A stretch of DNA of 64,000 nt from Paragonimus skrjabini miyazakii (GCA_014338405.1 JTDE01001109.1:1-64000); one strand, 5' to 3'. Positions 36,094-48,600 are shown, numbered from the stretch's first letter. A program made the numbers and translations. Notes: generated from the sequence alone by a model not told the origin.

Positions 36094-38835
36094 TTAATAT
36101 GACCTAATTGTCTCTTCGCCGACGGTGGGTGCACTACTAGTAAGCTGGTGGCCTACTAATCCAAGATTGTCAACGCAGTCGCGACCACACACATTGCAAT
36201 GCCATATAATCATGTCACCACGACTTATGGCACTGATAGTTCCCTTACATACAGCGCACTTCCGTTCACAGGTGCGCAATAACTGTTCACTGAACTCGCG
36301 GACGCTCGTCTGAATCGTATCCCTCCAGGCCATTCGGTCCAACGCTACCTCTTCCCATCGTCTAAAATCAATATCGTAACGCAAAAGACTTACCAGGATA
36401 ACATCCTGGTATCCCAGCTTTTGGCCACCGGCATTTCGCCTACCGGATTTCCGTTGTCCATACAGCAGCTGTTTTGGAATGCAGCCATTACTCATTTGCC
36501 GGACATGGCCTAGCCAACGAAGCCGATTTAGTATCAGTATGACTTCCATCCAGTCCATGACCGCTCGCCGCAGTACCTCAATGTTCGGCATCATGCCTGA
36601 TCACCGGATACACAAGCTGCATTTCACATTGTAAATGAAAACAGATAAGATAGCACACGTTCCGTTCACACAATGTCCAAGTTTCACTGCCGTGCAGCAG
36701 TATAGACAGCACCATTGGGCGATAGGCAAAGAGCTCAGTGGTCATCTTCAGCTGTGGTTCTTCTAAACACGTCCTTCAAGATGCTCGAAAGCAACACTAG
36801 CCTTCGCCATATGAGCTCATAACTCGCGGTTCGTGGGCCAATCTGCCGACAAATTGCTACCCATGTGGCGGAAATGTCGATAACACCTCCAATGATGCGA
36901 ATTTTAGGCTCAGGCGTAGGAACAGCACATCTGTCAGGAGGACGCTGGGTTGATATTCAATCCAACTTTAGGTGCCACGACCACAAAATCCGGAGCCAGT
37001 CGCGGTAGTTCGTCTTTCTTGTGTGCGAATATGGGTTTTTCATCTGCAAACAGAAGCATGTGCGTCGCTGTGGTATGTAACCGTGTTGAGGCGCCGGCAT
37101 ATCGTAGGCGCCCATCCGTCCGGCACCTTGCCTAAATATCTTTCTCCGCTGAGTCCTGAAAAGCCACTGTTAGCATGGCAGTCAAATATAAACTAAATAG
37201 GGCTGGAGCTAGTACACAAGCTTGCTTCAGGCCAGTGACTGTCAAAATCATCACAGGTCGATCCACACGAATGTACCTTCGCCTTCATATCCACATGCAA
37301 CATTCTAATCAAGTTGACGAAATTATCTGGACATCCAAACCTACCAAACACCGTCCACAACAACTTACGGCTCACGGAATCAAAGACCCTGGTGAAGTCC
37401 ACGAACAGGGCATGCAGGTGTTGGTTTCATTCTCGGCACTACCCCTGAATCTGTCCAGAAGCAAACACCAGATCGACTCGCCGGGAATCTACACTGCTCC
37501 TCAGGAACATCGGTCTCCAAAACGTTCGCATTCAATTGGTTCAGAAGGATTTTTGCAAGCACTTCGTCAGCGCAGCCCCGATAGTTATCGGGGCATTGCT
37601 TGTTACCCTTACTTTTAAACAATGGTACGATGAAATCTTGTGGTATCACCTCGTGCTCCCGGATGAAGTAAACCAGCTGGAGCAAAGCATGTTCCAACTC
37701 CGGCCCGCCATTCTTCGGTATTTCACCTGGCAATCCATCCTCGCCTACAGCCTTTCCATTGCGCAATCGTTTAATCGCTCCCTGCACCTCTGGTAAATCC
37801 GGGGCAAGATCAACTGAGGATTTGACAGCCTGTTACGGTAGGCTATTCACAGTCTCCCAGTCAATGGTAGCAGGACGGTTAGGCTACCAAAGTGTTTGCG
37901 CCAGATTTTCATGATGTCCTTTGACTGAGTGCAAGAACAGCCGGTGTCCACGCCAACCAGTGCGTTGGTAAACTGGACGGATAGATCGAAAAGTGCTTTA
38001 AGGAAATCGTAGGACTGCTTGTGTTGTCGGTGATCTGCAAAGCGATCCATTTGCTCAATTTGCTTCCTCCACCGGCCGTCCTTGGTTTCGCGAACATGTT
38101 CGGTCAGTTGACGGCGAATACTGCGGAATGTCGCTGTCTTGTCTTCATTGTGTGGGTCTATTGTGGAAGCGGCAACCACTGCATTCTTCTACCGTACCAA
38201 ACTAGAGATAGCCACATTGTTGTCGTCGAACCAGTCCGGACGTTTCTGACGCACCACACCAATCGTCTCGGTAACTGCTGTCGTGCCCTGTTCTTTGATG
38301 AATTGTCACATACCCTCGGAAGTGGTGCATACAGGAACATCTTGCAGACGAGCGGCAACTGCACGCTGAAAAGCATCCCTTGTCTCGCAGTTCTTCAATC
38401 ATTTGACATCCAACTTCTGCCGTTGTCCAGGTGGTCTACAAAAAATAAGCTTGGAGACATGAATAAACATTTTGGTCCTGACCAGCCTATGACCCGTGTT
38501 ACATTCAGGCCCGCGCATTACTCGCGCGATACATACTTCACGAATGCAGCGCTGTTACATAATCGCGTAATCAGGCAAATTATGGTGACCACTTCGTGCA
38601 TGGGTCCACGTATTTATGTGGCTCGCATCCAGCTGCAATCGGGTGTTTGTGATAGCCAGCTCGTGAGTAGCACACAGGTGGAGCAGACGATCACCGTTCT
38701 CGTTGACTGAATTAATGCCGTGGGGTTCGATGACTCCCGGCCAGGCCACCGAGTCGCACTCAACTAGAGGGTTCAAGTCACCCAGAAAAACAGCCGTATG
38801 TATATGCGTACGTACACATTTATTTTGGAGCGGCA
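36094..38835 (-). mobile_element. Second LINE family (endonuclease-RT-zinc finger), degraded
   Basis: On the minus strand the order is as follows. Part of an AP-like endonuclease (FLGDLNPLVECDSVAWPGVI, ENGDRLLHLCATHELAITNT; 38800-38600) comes first. RT follows: AIKRLRNGKAVGEDGLPGEI at about 37775, FIVPLFKSKGNKQCPDNYRG, and DFTRVFDSVSRKLLW at about 37395. Then comes RLRWLGHVRQMSNGCIPKQL at about 36530. A C-terminal zinc-finger-like end (CAVCKG..., HCNVCGRDC, HQLTSS) closes it at about 36240-36110. The segment with the catalytic Asp pair could not be read. The 5' end is truncated near a TACGTACGCATATACA simple repeat at 38800-38830. The clade is uncertain (CR1/Jockey-like or RTE-X-like). Confidence 0.7.
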
Positions 38836-39046
38836 TTCAAGGTTGCAATGCCTTGTACTGTGGTTGACTACGACGACAAACCGCAAAATGATCCCTCGAT
38901 AAACAAGTAGAAAGAAGTAACAACCAAGAACTATGTTAATCCACGATGAGGGAGAGTCGACAATTTTACTAATACAGGCCCGATGCGGACTGCAATCCGT
39001 TATAGCATTCAAGAGCTTTAGCAATAAACGATATGGACCGTCACAC

Positions 39047-39143
39047 AATCCCCAATTTAGCAGAAAGAACCTCCCAACTTTGATTAATGGGGCAGTCAGA
39101 CCTTCATGGTCCGTAGCCACGTTGGTGCCTGACGATCGGCAAT
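39047..39143 (-). CDS. FERM-protein gene, exon: first part of lobe F3
   Basis: A 97-base segment encodes CRSSGTNVATDHEGLTAPLI and then KVGRFFLLNWG, matching the F3 start up to its conserved Trp (pattern ...F..EG.........R...F.W). The donor after 39047 (GGATT|GTGTGA) leaves phase 2 and fits the exon at 33.3 kb. The 5' border is unsettled: AG acceptors before 39143 or 39128 require phase 1, whereas the exon at 44.4 kb leaves phase 0. The next AG upstream, before 39153, has phase 0 but gives an in-frame TGA. The exon is likely real; its exact start is not known. Confidence 0.5.
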
Positions 39144-39849
39144 CTCAAGCTACCTGTTCAAAATTGAAAAGATATCCTCTGGACCAGTTCAGTATTGTAA
39201 CAACACTACAAGTTGAAGACGTATACTGTTTACATCAAGCATGGCATTTATGCCACTCAACATAATCCATATGTTGTATGAAGAAGTACGAAGCAAAACA
39301 ATACTGTGCGCATCACAAGCATCGACAAGCCTGCAATCTAGCAGAAGATTAATTCTGAGACCGATGGAACCTTTCGAATTCCTTCGAAAAATTTAGCCAA
39401 CCACTGAGTTGAGTGGCAATTGTTTATCACTGTGTGAAACAAAGAACGTTCAGGGCGGCTGTTCATATGCAACCGTCCGGAATTCACAGCGAGTAAAAGA
39501 TTAGTTCAGTAATAACGATAGGATTCTTCTAAGATTGAAGTGACCCAGAGGACAAAAGGGCAACCAGGACAAAATCCTCAATCAGGTGAACTAATACCAC
39601 GATCACTGACAGAGAAACCATACACAGCAACTCCAGCACGTATTACAAAGGGAAGGCAGCTTCGTAATATCTACGATCGGGTCAGAATCATGTTCTCAAG
39701 TGCTTAGTACTCTGTAGTTTAGAAGCCGTCATAACATAAGACTCACGCGTACCTTGCACGTGGTACGGACAATGTTAGTAAATTTGTGTGTAATATTTTA
39801 CAGAGTTGGGAATGATCACTGATAGGTATCACCCACGATGTACCACTTC

Positions 39850-40415
39850 AGTCTCCCAAACTGGATAATGGAGTATGGTCAATTCAAACGACAGTCAATC
39901 GGCATTATTTTGAAAACCTGGGGAAAGAAAGTCAGGATGAAAAGTGACATTACGCTCCAAAAAGTTGATATTCAAAGTTGCTCCGACTTCCAGCGGGGAT
40001 TCGTTGACAACGTCAGAGGTGAATAAACAATCTGCACTATCAACAACTGAAACGACAAGTTTAGACCATATTGGATCGTCCCTTAATACGAGCCCAATCG
40101 TTTGCCCCAAGAACCAAGAAGAAGAATGGGTGCGGCAACAGCGTTTATTGGAAAAAAAACGAGGCGCGTCCAATAGGCCACAGAGGCTCTACATTTATAG
40201 GTCCTACGGAGAACGAATCACTTTACAGGGGGGGCATTGGAAAGTGCACTCGTGAGAACAGTTCACATAATGTACAGGCGTTCGATCGCGCAACTGCAAT
40301 CTAATTGAGCTTAATGGACTGAGGGAGTTAAAACATATCGATTAACTCGAAACCGGATCGATCACCTTTGCTGCTTCGTTAGGAGATGCGTCTTCTAACA
40401 GACCAGTCCGGTTGT
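39850..40415 (+). repeat. Repeat X (unclassified), copy 1
   Basis: From about 40085 this copy aligns with 51490-51868 (CAATCGTTTG...CCCAA, GCGGCAAC...CG.TT.TTGGAAA, GTTCACR..., CTGCAA, CGTTAGGAGAT). Near its end is a hairpin GTTAGGAG/CTTCTAAC at 40378-40385/40392-40399. One strand is open for about 100 codons but has no recognised motif. It lies in a FERM-gene intron. Confidence 0.5.
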
Positions 40416-40948
40416 TTCTTAGATCGCACAGCTAATCCGTAGAATCATCCCGATAGGATAGATTTATGGACCATCTTTTTCCACAGGAGTCTACCAACTT
40501 CTTGTCGTCAGCCAATACAAGCGTTAGTCGGTAGAAACAGTAATCGAAGGTCCCATGAATATAAACGACTTCAACACCGATTTGATGACAAAATCGTTCA
40601 GTCTCAGGGCTCGACTGTCGATCGGATGTCACTTATAATGTAATTACGTTGTTCGCCACCTCACAAGAATAGTTCAGATGTCAACAATGATGAAAATACA
40701 CTGTAAATCAAAGTACATTTATTAGAAACGTCTAAAACAAGTAAGATATTTAAAACCACTCAAAGCTTACAAGATATATAAAGAAAGTAATTAGAAACAG
40801 GCTAGTGTAATTATTCATTGGAACAGACATTTACTGGTAAAAGCTTGACACAACGGATAAATTATTTATTTTGTTTTCAACACATGCACACACACAGTAC
40901 AATTATCGAATGTCCTGAACATCTGCAATTAAGTATTTCCAGTGGCGC

Positions 40949-41253
40949 TGTATAACAGACAATACGTCTGTGAGTAGTATACTACTCGCAAGCGACATTC
41001 AGGAACTAAACAACAAGCCTCAACTCTAGGAAGAGGATAGACCAGAAGCGACTATCGGAATAGTGTGTACGCACTATGGGGAAAGTGTCACCAGGGCAAA
41101 TGATAACGTACTGTTACTCACTGTGTGTGTGAATGCACATCAGCCGTGTGAATGAAAGTGTACATGTTCGTGGACCCATGTTCTAACATAAACTGTAGGA
41201 AAGTTCGTGTAATAAACGATTTCACAGACCAAGCAATTTTTGCAGTCAAAACA
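40949..41253 (+). repeat. Diverged solo LTR of the TGTTGT...ACAACA family
   Basis: It matches the inverted LTR pair at 24.5-25.3 kb from TGTATAACAGAC through GTGAGTAGTATACTACTCGC, CGGAATAGTGTGTACGC and CAGACCAAGC to TGCAGTCAAAACAA. There is no internal retroelement sequence on either side, so it is a solo LTR or fragment. Confidence 0.55.
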
Positions 41254-44200
41254 ATGAGTTAACCATGGGGTTCATTATTAACACCATGAGTTTTAATCGT
41301 CAAAGTCTCAATGAAACAAACTTCCGGATCACAATGAAATCCATTCCACAAAATTTGATCTTACCAAGGGAAAACATCAGTGCGTTCGCCGTTTTTGAAT
41401 GCTGAGATTCCAATGTGGTTGAAACCGATACAAAGTCCATTGTTGAATTGATCCTGAATCAATGGCAAAAGCAAATGTCATGGTCTTCAAATCAACAACA
41501 ATCAAATAGCTGCTTTCTATGTTGTTGTTCGACAAATTTAGATAAAATTAAATTGTCGTGTGAAGCTTCAAGAGTTTACAATTTGTCATATACCATCTTG
41601 CTTTCTTAGTAATGAGTACATCGTTTGTCGTTTTAGCAAGACTGAAAAATTTCGAATAATAGATCTAGACAGCTGCTTTAAATGGTTGATTCACTTGAAT
41701 CAGTGATGAGCAAGAAGTCCTCCATCTCGAGCACGAAAGTAGTATAATACAAGCTATTCTGAGGTAGAGTCTTGTTTTTGATTGGAATTTTCAAAGTAAC
41801 GCAAAAAGTGAGTGTCTGTTCAAACGCACTAGACGAATTAATGTTGTCCATATAACGATAAACATTGAGTGTCCGGATAACTTTTGACAGTGGTTGAATG
41901 AATGTTGCGTGGACATCCTGAGTATGCTTAAACTAACATATAGGTGAGAAGAAACGCCCATTCCAACTCTGGGTAAATACACAGAAAAAATTTTTCTCGA
42001 ATCATAGTCGTGAAATTTAAAACTAGATAATAACAGCCACAAAATTAACCTTCAATGCTTGCTGCATTCGTCCTTCTTATCGGCTGTTAAAAGAGATTGA
42101 CAACTGGTTCTTGAAGGCATCGTTTTGAGCTTGTCAAAGTGCACATCAACTAAAGCTGACTGAATTTAGGCTCTAGCCAGTTTCACGTTTCCTCAATAGG
42201 GTTCAAATATGCTGAAAGTACCAAACAAGAAACTTTGGCGGCATGTTGAAAGCACTAACTATCACCACCGGATGTGAAATTTCATTGTCACCTTACAATA
42301 CAAAACGTGCCGCGTTAGTAGCATTCATTAGCATGGGGTTCTTCGAAACTCAACGGTATTTTTGCACGGTCACTACTTCACTTTTTTCGAGTCAGCCCTG
42401 TGTCTCCCGCAAACGCTTGCAGCCTTTAGTCTTGGACAACCACTTCTAGAGAGACATTTGTAATAATGTAATCTTTATTCACGTCCGATCTACCTCCAAA
42501 GTCTTCCTCTATTCCTTTCCCAATATATAGTAATCCGGGGCTAACCAAATTAACCCTTTTACAATACGATAACCTGCCAAGTCTATTTATCACACAAGTT
42601 CACTGTTGTTCAACTGCACACAACGAAACGCGTTTGCAAGTGTCATCTGCATTTGAACAGTTCGTTTATGGTTTACTTGCTAATGGGCCACGTCTAAGGA
42701 ACCGGTAGTTTAAGTGTACGAAGGATAACAATTTAATCATAAGGGCACCTCTCAAGCATCATAACCAGACCTAACTCAGTTTTAGACAACAGCCTCTTTT
42801 TGGCAGTAATCTTACCACACTGGTCTAGTAAACGATTAGTTTAAGCACTGTAGCTCCCATGAATGGCAAATACTCATCCGAGCGACTATTGTCTACCACT
42901 GTCTGTGTAATAAGTGCAATTACGGAGACAATCGACTCACACTTAGCTCACCGGATATTGCATGCAAAACTGTATTAAAACAGCCTAGCTGAAAGATACC
43001 AAAAACGTAGTTGTTATTCAAACAGAATGCTCACAAAATCGTCACTTCCTGTAGTATCCATCAACCATAAATTGAGGTTTATCGAAATGATTCAAAGCTT
43101 ACTGCATATTCTTACACAATTTACTTATAGTAATGAAATTCTGCTGTTGAATTAATGGTGCTCAACCATTTAATATAATGCCGAGCGTTTGTGGAAAATA
43201 CTACGTTACCGTATTCAACATACTGACACTTTTCAACGTAATGTGTGAATAGCTTGAATGAAATCCTCGAGCAAAATCTTTATTTTCGCTCAACCAATAG
43301 CATGCGATTTCGCGCAATTTAAGGACGATCCAGATATTCTTACTTAGATCTTCAATCCGAAATGGAATTCCTAATCACATTTTTAGAAGCTTTGGTGGGA
43401 TACATTAGTCCTTGATGAGACTTGAAATGAAGATATATGGAGATACTCATGACTATTCCATACTTATCTGAACAGGACGAAACGGATATTGAAGGATGCA
43501 CCAACGCCGACGTTTCATGAGAAATTTAGTGTAGCCTTAATGTTAAACACAGATAAGAAGGTTGTAAATTATGCGATTGAGACAAATAAAAGGTGTTAGA
43601 GCCAAAGCCCTAAAATTAGCCGTGTTGTTTTGATAAATGAGACAGTTATCGCTTCCGATTGATGTATTCACCAGTTTAATCGTCAATAATTTGTCATCTG
43701 AAAGCTCACTTACAGCCAACCATTTTCATTTGTTATTGGGTTCTGTAATCACTTTGCATTGATCATACAGGTGATCAACTGTGTTTTTCTGCTTGATCAC
43801 ACTGTGGATGAATTTATCGGTCTTGAACTAAGTGCACGTGAGTGAACTGGTATAGTCATTACTGAATATAACAGACGATATGAAAACAGAGTACAGTATT
43901 GTAACGTTCCGGATATAGTTTCTACAGGAAAATGAACCCGACTGATTTGGCATGAGTTTAAGGCAGAACAACAATGAAACCCAGTTAGCTCACTGCCTTA
44001 TTGCACTGTTTTAATAATACACGAGTAGCTCACTGACCACAACGTAGACGGTTCCACTTTTGAGTCTTGGTGACAACGACTATTCCTGTCTGGACATAAT
44101 CAACATGTCATCGTGTAACCTACAGGGCATCTATATATAGTGTGTTGAACAACAGCAAACGCTTGATGTCAACGATTTTGAAAACGTCACTATACTAACT

Positions 44201-44371
44201 CGATGGCCTTGCTGCTTTGACCACACGTGAACGCAACATTATGAGAATCATCAAACTTACAGAATAAGCCCTAAATAAGTATTCACAAGTTTGTTACAAA
44301 CTCATCTTGCACCTTGCTAGTTAACAGTTTTTATTGAAAGAAGAAAAAATAAACTGGATCTGTAGACTTAC
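41254..44371. other. FERM-gene intron sequence without recognised features
   Basis: Searched on both strands for the missing FERM coding piece and for repeats; nothing convincing was found. Confidence 0.4.
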
Positions 44372-44459
44372 CATGACTTGAAACGGTTCCATACCGTATG
44401 TTTCTACTTCACAAGCTTGACGAATAAATTCATCTTTGGCTTCTGTCTGAGATATGCCT
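44372..44459 (-). CDS. FERM-protein gene, exon: end of lobe F2
   Basis: An 88-base exon with a long polypyrimidine tract ending TTCGATCTAG and a consensus donor ATG|GTAAGT. It encodes GISQTEAKDEFIRQACEVET and then YGMEPFQVM. This matches the last F2 helix of FERM domains: G.S..EAE..FL..A..LETYGV.P is the FRMD3/FRMD5-type wording. Phase 1 entry fits the exon at 45.0 kb; exit is phase 0. The Tyr-Gly pair and preceding acidic residue, nearly invariant in FERM proteins, are present. Confidence 0.75.
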
Positions 44460-44876
44460 CTAGATCGAACAAAAATGGTAGATTGTGATAATGACAAAAA
44501 ACAACAACCGTGTTTGCTGTAATTTGACATTAAAATGAATTATCGAAGCGATTCAATGTACTCTTCAAGAATGCTCCTGAGGCAGTCAGTCGCCCATAGT
44601 GCTCAGTCAAACGTTGTATTTAATGTCCGTATTACGATTTATCTGAGTTGAAAATGAAACACAAAAATGACATGACAAATGACAAAAAACAGTCTTCATG
44701 AATGGTATCATTTATCAAAAGCAAAACAAATAGCCCTGGTTAGTGAAACTATTGTTCAATATCGGGATACTTTTCAATGTAAGTGCCATAATTAATTATA
44801 AAACTAACATTTATCAAAACATTATTAAATTTCATGAAAAATTACAGAAAACAAAAGCAAGTCCTCAAGTACTCAC

Positions 44877-45003
44877 AGTAGAGGTGTAAGATGACACCGA
44901 ATGTGCTTTAACACTTCTGGCGGAATGTTGGGCAGAATACGCATCCCACCGGGAATACGGGTTACATCTAGTCCTTCAGGGATGTTTGTGAGTCCATGGT
45001 CAG
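44877..45003 (-). CDS. FERM-protein gene, exon: middle of lobe F2
   Basis: A 127-base exon bordered by CTCGTTTCTAG and GTGAGTAC. Its leading CT completes the G left by the exon at 48.2 kb to give Ala. It encodes DHGLTNIPEGLDVTRIPGGM and then RILPNIPPEVLKHIRCHLTP. In FERM F2 this part is the loop and helix between AVQAE.GD and the G.S..EAE helix. The usual GDY motif is replaced by DHGLTN, so this loop is unusual. The exon lies only 417 bases from the next one; the intron upstream is 3.2 kb. Confidence 0.75.
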
Positions 45004-45559
45004 CTAGAAACGAGGGAAAAATAGACATACACAAACATTATCGAAATTTACAACAGATAACCAACAAATGATGAACGAATTGAGGTTTATGTGGTTGGCA
45101 ATATCGAAGCTTGTCAGTCACGCACAAACTGCACAACGAATCAAACATCCACAAAATAGTTTTTGATGGCTTATTTCGAAAGGTCGATTTTGCTTGTCCA
45201 ACGAATCAGTCTAAAAGAGGTTTGGCAACTTGGAATCAGGTGAATTGATTAGTCAATCAAATTCAGGCACGTCTAGGCCAGATGAACAACGCTTGGAATG
45301 AGTCAAGGTAACTGTAGTATTCCTACTCTGGTCAGCCAACATTAAACCACACAGGCAATAAGGACGGTAAAGAGAACACGTGACTTAAGAAAAGTACACT
45401 GTACTGTAACAGTTACAAGCGGTAGCGTCATTCTGAAGTGCGTGGGTGAATGTGTCGTTGGTCGATGAAAGCGCGACCAATCAAAACGGAGATCGAGTAT
45501 TAGCACGTGTGTGGGGCAACGCACATACAGTACCGCCGTCGTATCAGCTGGAAAGTCGG

Positions 45560-47010
45560 TCAAATCGGCAGCATGTTGTTTGTGCTGTGACGAGTTGTTC
45601 GGCGTTGTTGTGTTGGTGTGTCAGGGGTCACACAGCTTAGACGTGGTAGTCTGTGTGCGTCTGCTTGCATCAGTGACGTGTAGAGCTGACTGGCATTGAC
45701 CTTGTGCCGGTTGTAAGCTCGTACGTTCCAGGCCCACAGGCTCCAGCTACTCCAATCAGTCTCGACAGTGTCGGTTGATTTTGACTCAGTTACCACTCTT
45801 TCAAACGGACGAATATCCCAGACCGTAGTACTGACGCTAGTTGCCTGTAAGTTGGCTGGTATACACGACAACGTTCCAACTGACCAAGATCATTCGTTTC
45901 TGGGATTGAGTGCGCAGTATTCAACTTCGTTCGCAGTAGCCGGCTAAACATTAGCTGTCCAGATGTTTTGTCAATCGCTCTATGATGCGAGATTTTGCAG
46001 ACCAACAGGCCTTCGATCACTGCATCTTCCCAGGGCATACCAGAAAGTCACTCTATTTGTATGCTTTCTGTCAATGAACCGTTCAAACGTTCTATCATCC
46101 CATTTCCAGCTGGGTTATACGATACCACTCGAGCGTGCCTGATGTCGTGCAGCTGATGAAGACGGCCAAACTCGTGGCTAACAAACTGTGGTCCATTGTC
46201 CGTCACGATTTCTCCTGATAGTTCCAAGTGGACGAACACGTGCCCTAACAATCGTACGATACGGGCAGTAGACAGCCAATCACAAAGCTGGACTTCAGGT
46301 CATTTAATGAGAAGTCAACTTTGCAAACAGCTGTGTTTGGTCATTCTTATCATTCTCATCAGTTACACAAAGTAAGTGCGAGTTATACATGAAAGTCATA
46401 ATAAGTCAAATAGGTCATTAGAAAGCAAAGAAATGGTGCGGGTCACAGTCTACTGGAGGAGGGTGAGAGTGTTGGTGAATTTGTTGATGTTACACGTGCC
46501 TGTCATGAGATATGCGTTCGTCGGTGTCAAGGGGTTAGCTCTTGTTCGGGTTTCAAGTGGCTGTGGAGTAATTGGCCAGGGGAGGTGGAGAGTTTGTATG
46601 AACTGTAGTTGGGCACACGAGCACTTTTGCCACTTGCTATAAAAACATGTGGCGACCAAGCAGTTTTTCTGATGTTGAGGAGCTGAATGATTCCATGATG
46701 TCAACGGCAATCTTGGACAAGGGGTTCACTGAGTAGACTGTACTGAGTAGGCTGTACTGGTGCGTCAACTGGCTTGAAACTCCTATCGGCGTTTTTAAGC
46801 GAGTGACACAATTACGAACAAATTCTTCTATCATTGTTGATATTCTTGGCCACAAAAGTGGTTTCTCTACCTTGCGTTTCGTTCGAACTATTCCTGCGTG
46901 ACTTGTGTTTTAGCACGAATGTGGGGCACACAGGCGGTCATGACGCGTATACAACGGTAACGTTCGATTGAAGTAGCTTGTTAACCAGCACGGGACTATG
47001 ACTCGCATGC
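45560..47010 (-). pseudogene. Gypsy integrase relic (second Ty3/Gypsy element)
   Basis: Minus-strand fragments appear in order. WPRISTMIEEFVRNC (about 46855) is the end of the zinc-binding N-terminal domain. GEIVTDNGPQFVSHEFGRLH (about 46215) contains a catalytic Asp in the DNG.QF box. NPAGNGMIERLNGSL (about 46110) has the catalytic Glu. AIDKTSGQLMFSRLLRTKLN (about 45975) follows, and a Trp/Val-rich C-terminus ends near 45780. The first catalytic Asp is not found: the stretch near 46400-46600 reads differently. It is a different, older element than the one at 26.6 kb, and lies in the intron between the exons at 48.2 and 45.0 kb. No LTRs were assigned. Confidence 0.7.
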
Positions 47011-48239
47011 TGTTTTTAGTACAGTAGTTTGGCCGTTAGATCAGCTGTCCAATGGTAGTCATCAGTGAACCTTACATTTCTGCTTCTTTCAACACGCCGA
47101 TAAAACAGAGTCGATTACGCATTGAGTTAGCCAGAACTTTGTATCAAATGAATTTATTGGTCAGAGTAAATAATTTCAGACAAAAACTCACTTCCAAAAG
47201 TTAAATAATGTTCAAACAGTTACTGATTACTAAGAGCTGCGTGAAATCCACGCAGGAAAGACAACAGAACAGGGCAACTCAACTACTGGGATATTTTAGC
47301 TAAAATTAAATCGGACTGGTAGTGCGGGTTTAATGATCCCTTGACCAGGGTGCTTGGTTTTTCCATGGCAATTGGCACCTCGACAAACAGAGTGAGGTCA
47401 GCTGGATTTATTGACCGAAGTGTTAGTTTCAGCCAGCCGTCATTTACTCACCACAGCGCTTAGTTCTATTGAACCTTGAGCGCTAAACGCCAGGTTATAC
47501 TAGTGGCAAAAGCTGTCAAGTAGTAAAAACGCTCACGTGAATTTGTTAGTCACTTTGTTATCAAAGTACTGCTTCCATATCGCAAGCTCCTTGGAAATCA
47601 ACGCCCACATAATAATTAGAAAACCTGCACACACAATGTAAATATCATTTCTGCTCTCAGTCTCAAATTAACGCTTCATGACTGACGTTATCCTAACACA
47701 CACCTGCTAGACAGTGGTAATCTGAGAGGATCTTAAAAGGATAACCCTTAGATTATACAAACCCTTCTTAAAAAATTGTAATACTTCAAACCAACTTACA
47801 ATACAATGTTGGCAAATCACAACAATGATTGACGGCTTGAACGATGCGTGTAACATCAACATTTCCTAATAGAATTTCTGTCGAATGTGTTTAGTAAATA
47901 ATCAAACGGACAGTAGTATGTCAGTTTGTTAGTATGAGCGAATAAGGAAACAGTTGCTTCATTATAATTTCCAACATTCAAGGTCCTCAGTAGTGAAACA
48001 TCCCTAGAAGTTAGTCGACTTTTATCCAAATAGTAAGATGGTGAAAATCACATGTGAAAGAAATGCCGTTATATGAATAGTACTTTGAAAATATTTTCCG
48101 GATTAACCCACGTACAGCGCTATCTTCTATTTTTTACCATGAGGCTGGCGACTATGATGAACAGGGCACATATACATATAGAAAAACCACACAACCATGC
48201 AAAGTAACGTTTTTTAATGCAAAGCATTAGTAGACCTAC
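47011..48239. other. FERM-gene intron sequence
   Basis: Two spurious exon-like frames on the minus strand (about 47.82-47.88 and 47.53-47.63 kb) were considered and rejected. No repeats were recognised. Confidence 0.4.
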
Positions 48240-48337
48240 CTTGAATAGCGTGAGCTGCGAGCGAGTAGGTAGCTGAGCTCGTTGCCCTCAGTCGACCAAT
48301 GTAGAAGTCTCGTCGTAGTTGTAGATAAAACAGATGC
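48240..48337 (-). CDS. FERM-protein gene, exon: start of lobe F2
   Basis: A 98-base exon with polypyrimidine-AG (TTCTCTCTATTCTGAATAG) and donor CAAG|GTAGGT. After one leading G it encodes HLFYLQLRRDFYIGRLRATS and then SATYSLAAHAIQ. This is the classic opening of FERM lobe F2 (FYLQ.K.D...GRL.C....A..L.A...QAE). It exits in phase 1, which fits the exon at 45.0 kb. FERM proteins act under the plasma membrane, linking membrane proteins or lipids to the cytoskeleton. The closest wording I know is FRMD3/FRMD5, but assignment to a named orthologue is not possible. Lobe F1 must lie at higher coordinates and was not found. Confidence 0.8.
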
Positions 48338-48466
48338 CTATTCAGAATAGAGAGAAGGTATATACAAGTGTGTGAAAGAGTACACATTACGCAATAAAAT
48401 CCAGCGACCGGCCTTTAGCTGAAATGAAATATCACTTCCAGTGAAAAATCAGAAGGTGCTACGAAT

Positions 48467-48600
48467 TCCCGTAGCTCATCTGGTAGAGTATTGGCCGCGT
48501 GCAAACATGTTGATCATGTCGTTGGTTCGAGTCCAACCCGGCCCCCGGATTTTTCCAACTGGGCCACTTCTAAATTATCAAATCTACCATACTACTCATC
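48467..48600 (+). repeat. tRNA-derived SINE (third SINE family), copy 2
   Basis: A box TAGCTCATCTGGTAG (about 48473-48487) and B box GGTTCGAGTCC (about 48525-48535) are followed by CCGGATTTTTCCAACTGGG. This corresponds to the tail of the copy at 32.7 kb. The box spacing and lack of an acceptor stem argue against a functional tRNA gene. Confidence 0.65.

Noticed and set aside
40432..40632. Minus-strand ORF with ADDKKLVDSCGKRW
   Set aside because: ADD here resembles an RT box by chance only; the neighbouring RT motifs are missing and the segment is near repeat X.
47530..47882. Two minus-strand exon-like frames (NVDVTRIVQAVNHCC and FLIIMWALISKELAIW) with GT-AG borders and compatible phases
   Set aside because: The exon at 48.2 kb joins directly and in phase to the one at 45.0 kb with continuous FERM wording, the acceptors here are weak, and the peptides do not resemble FERM lobes.
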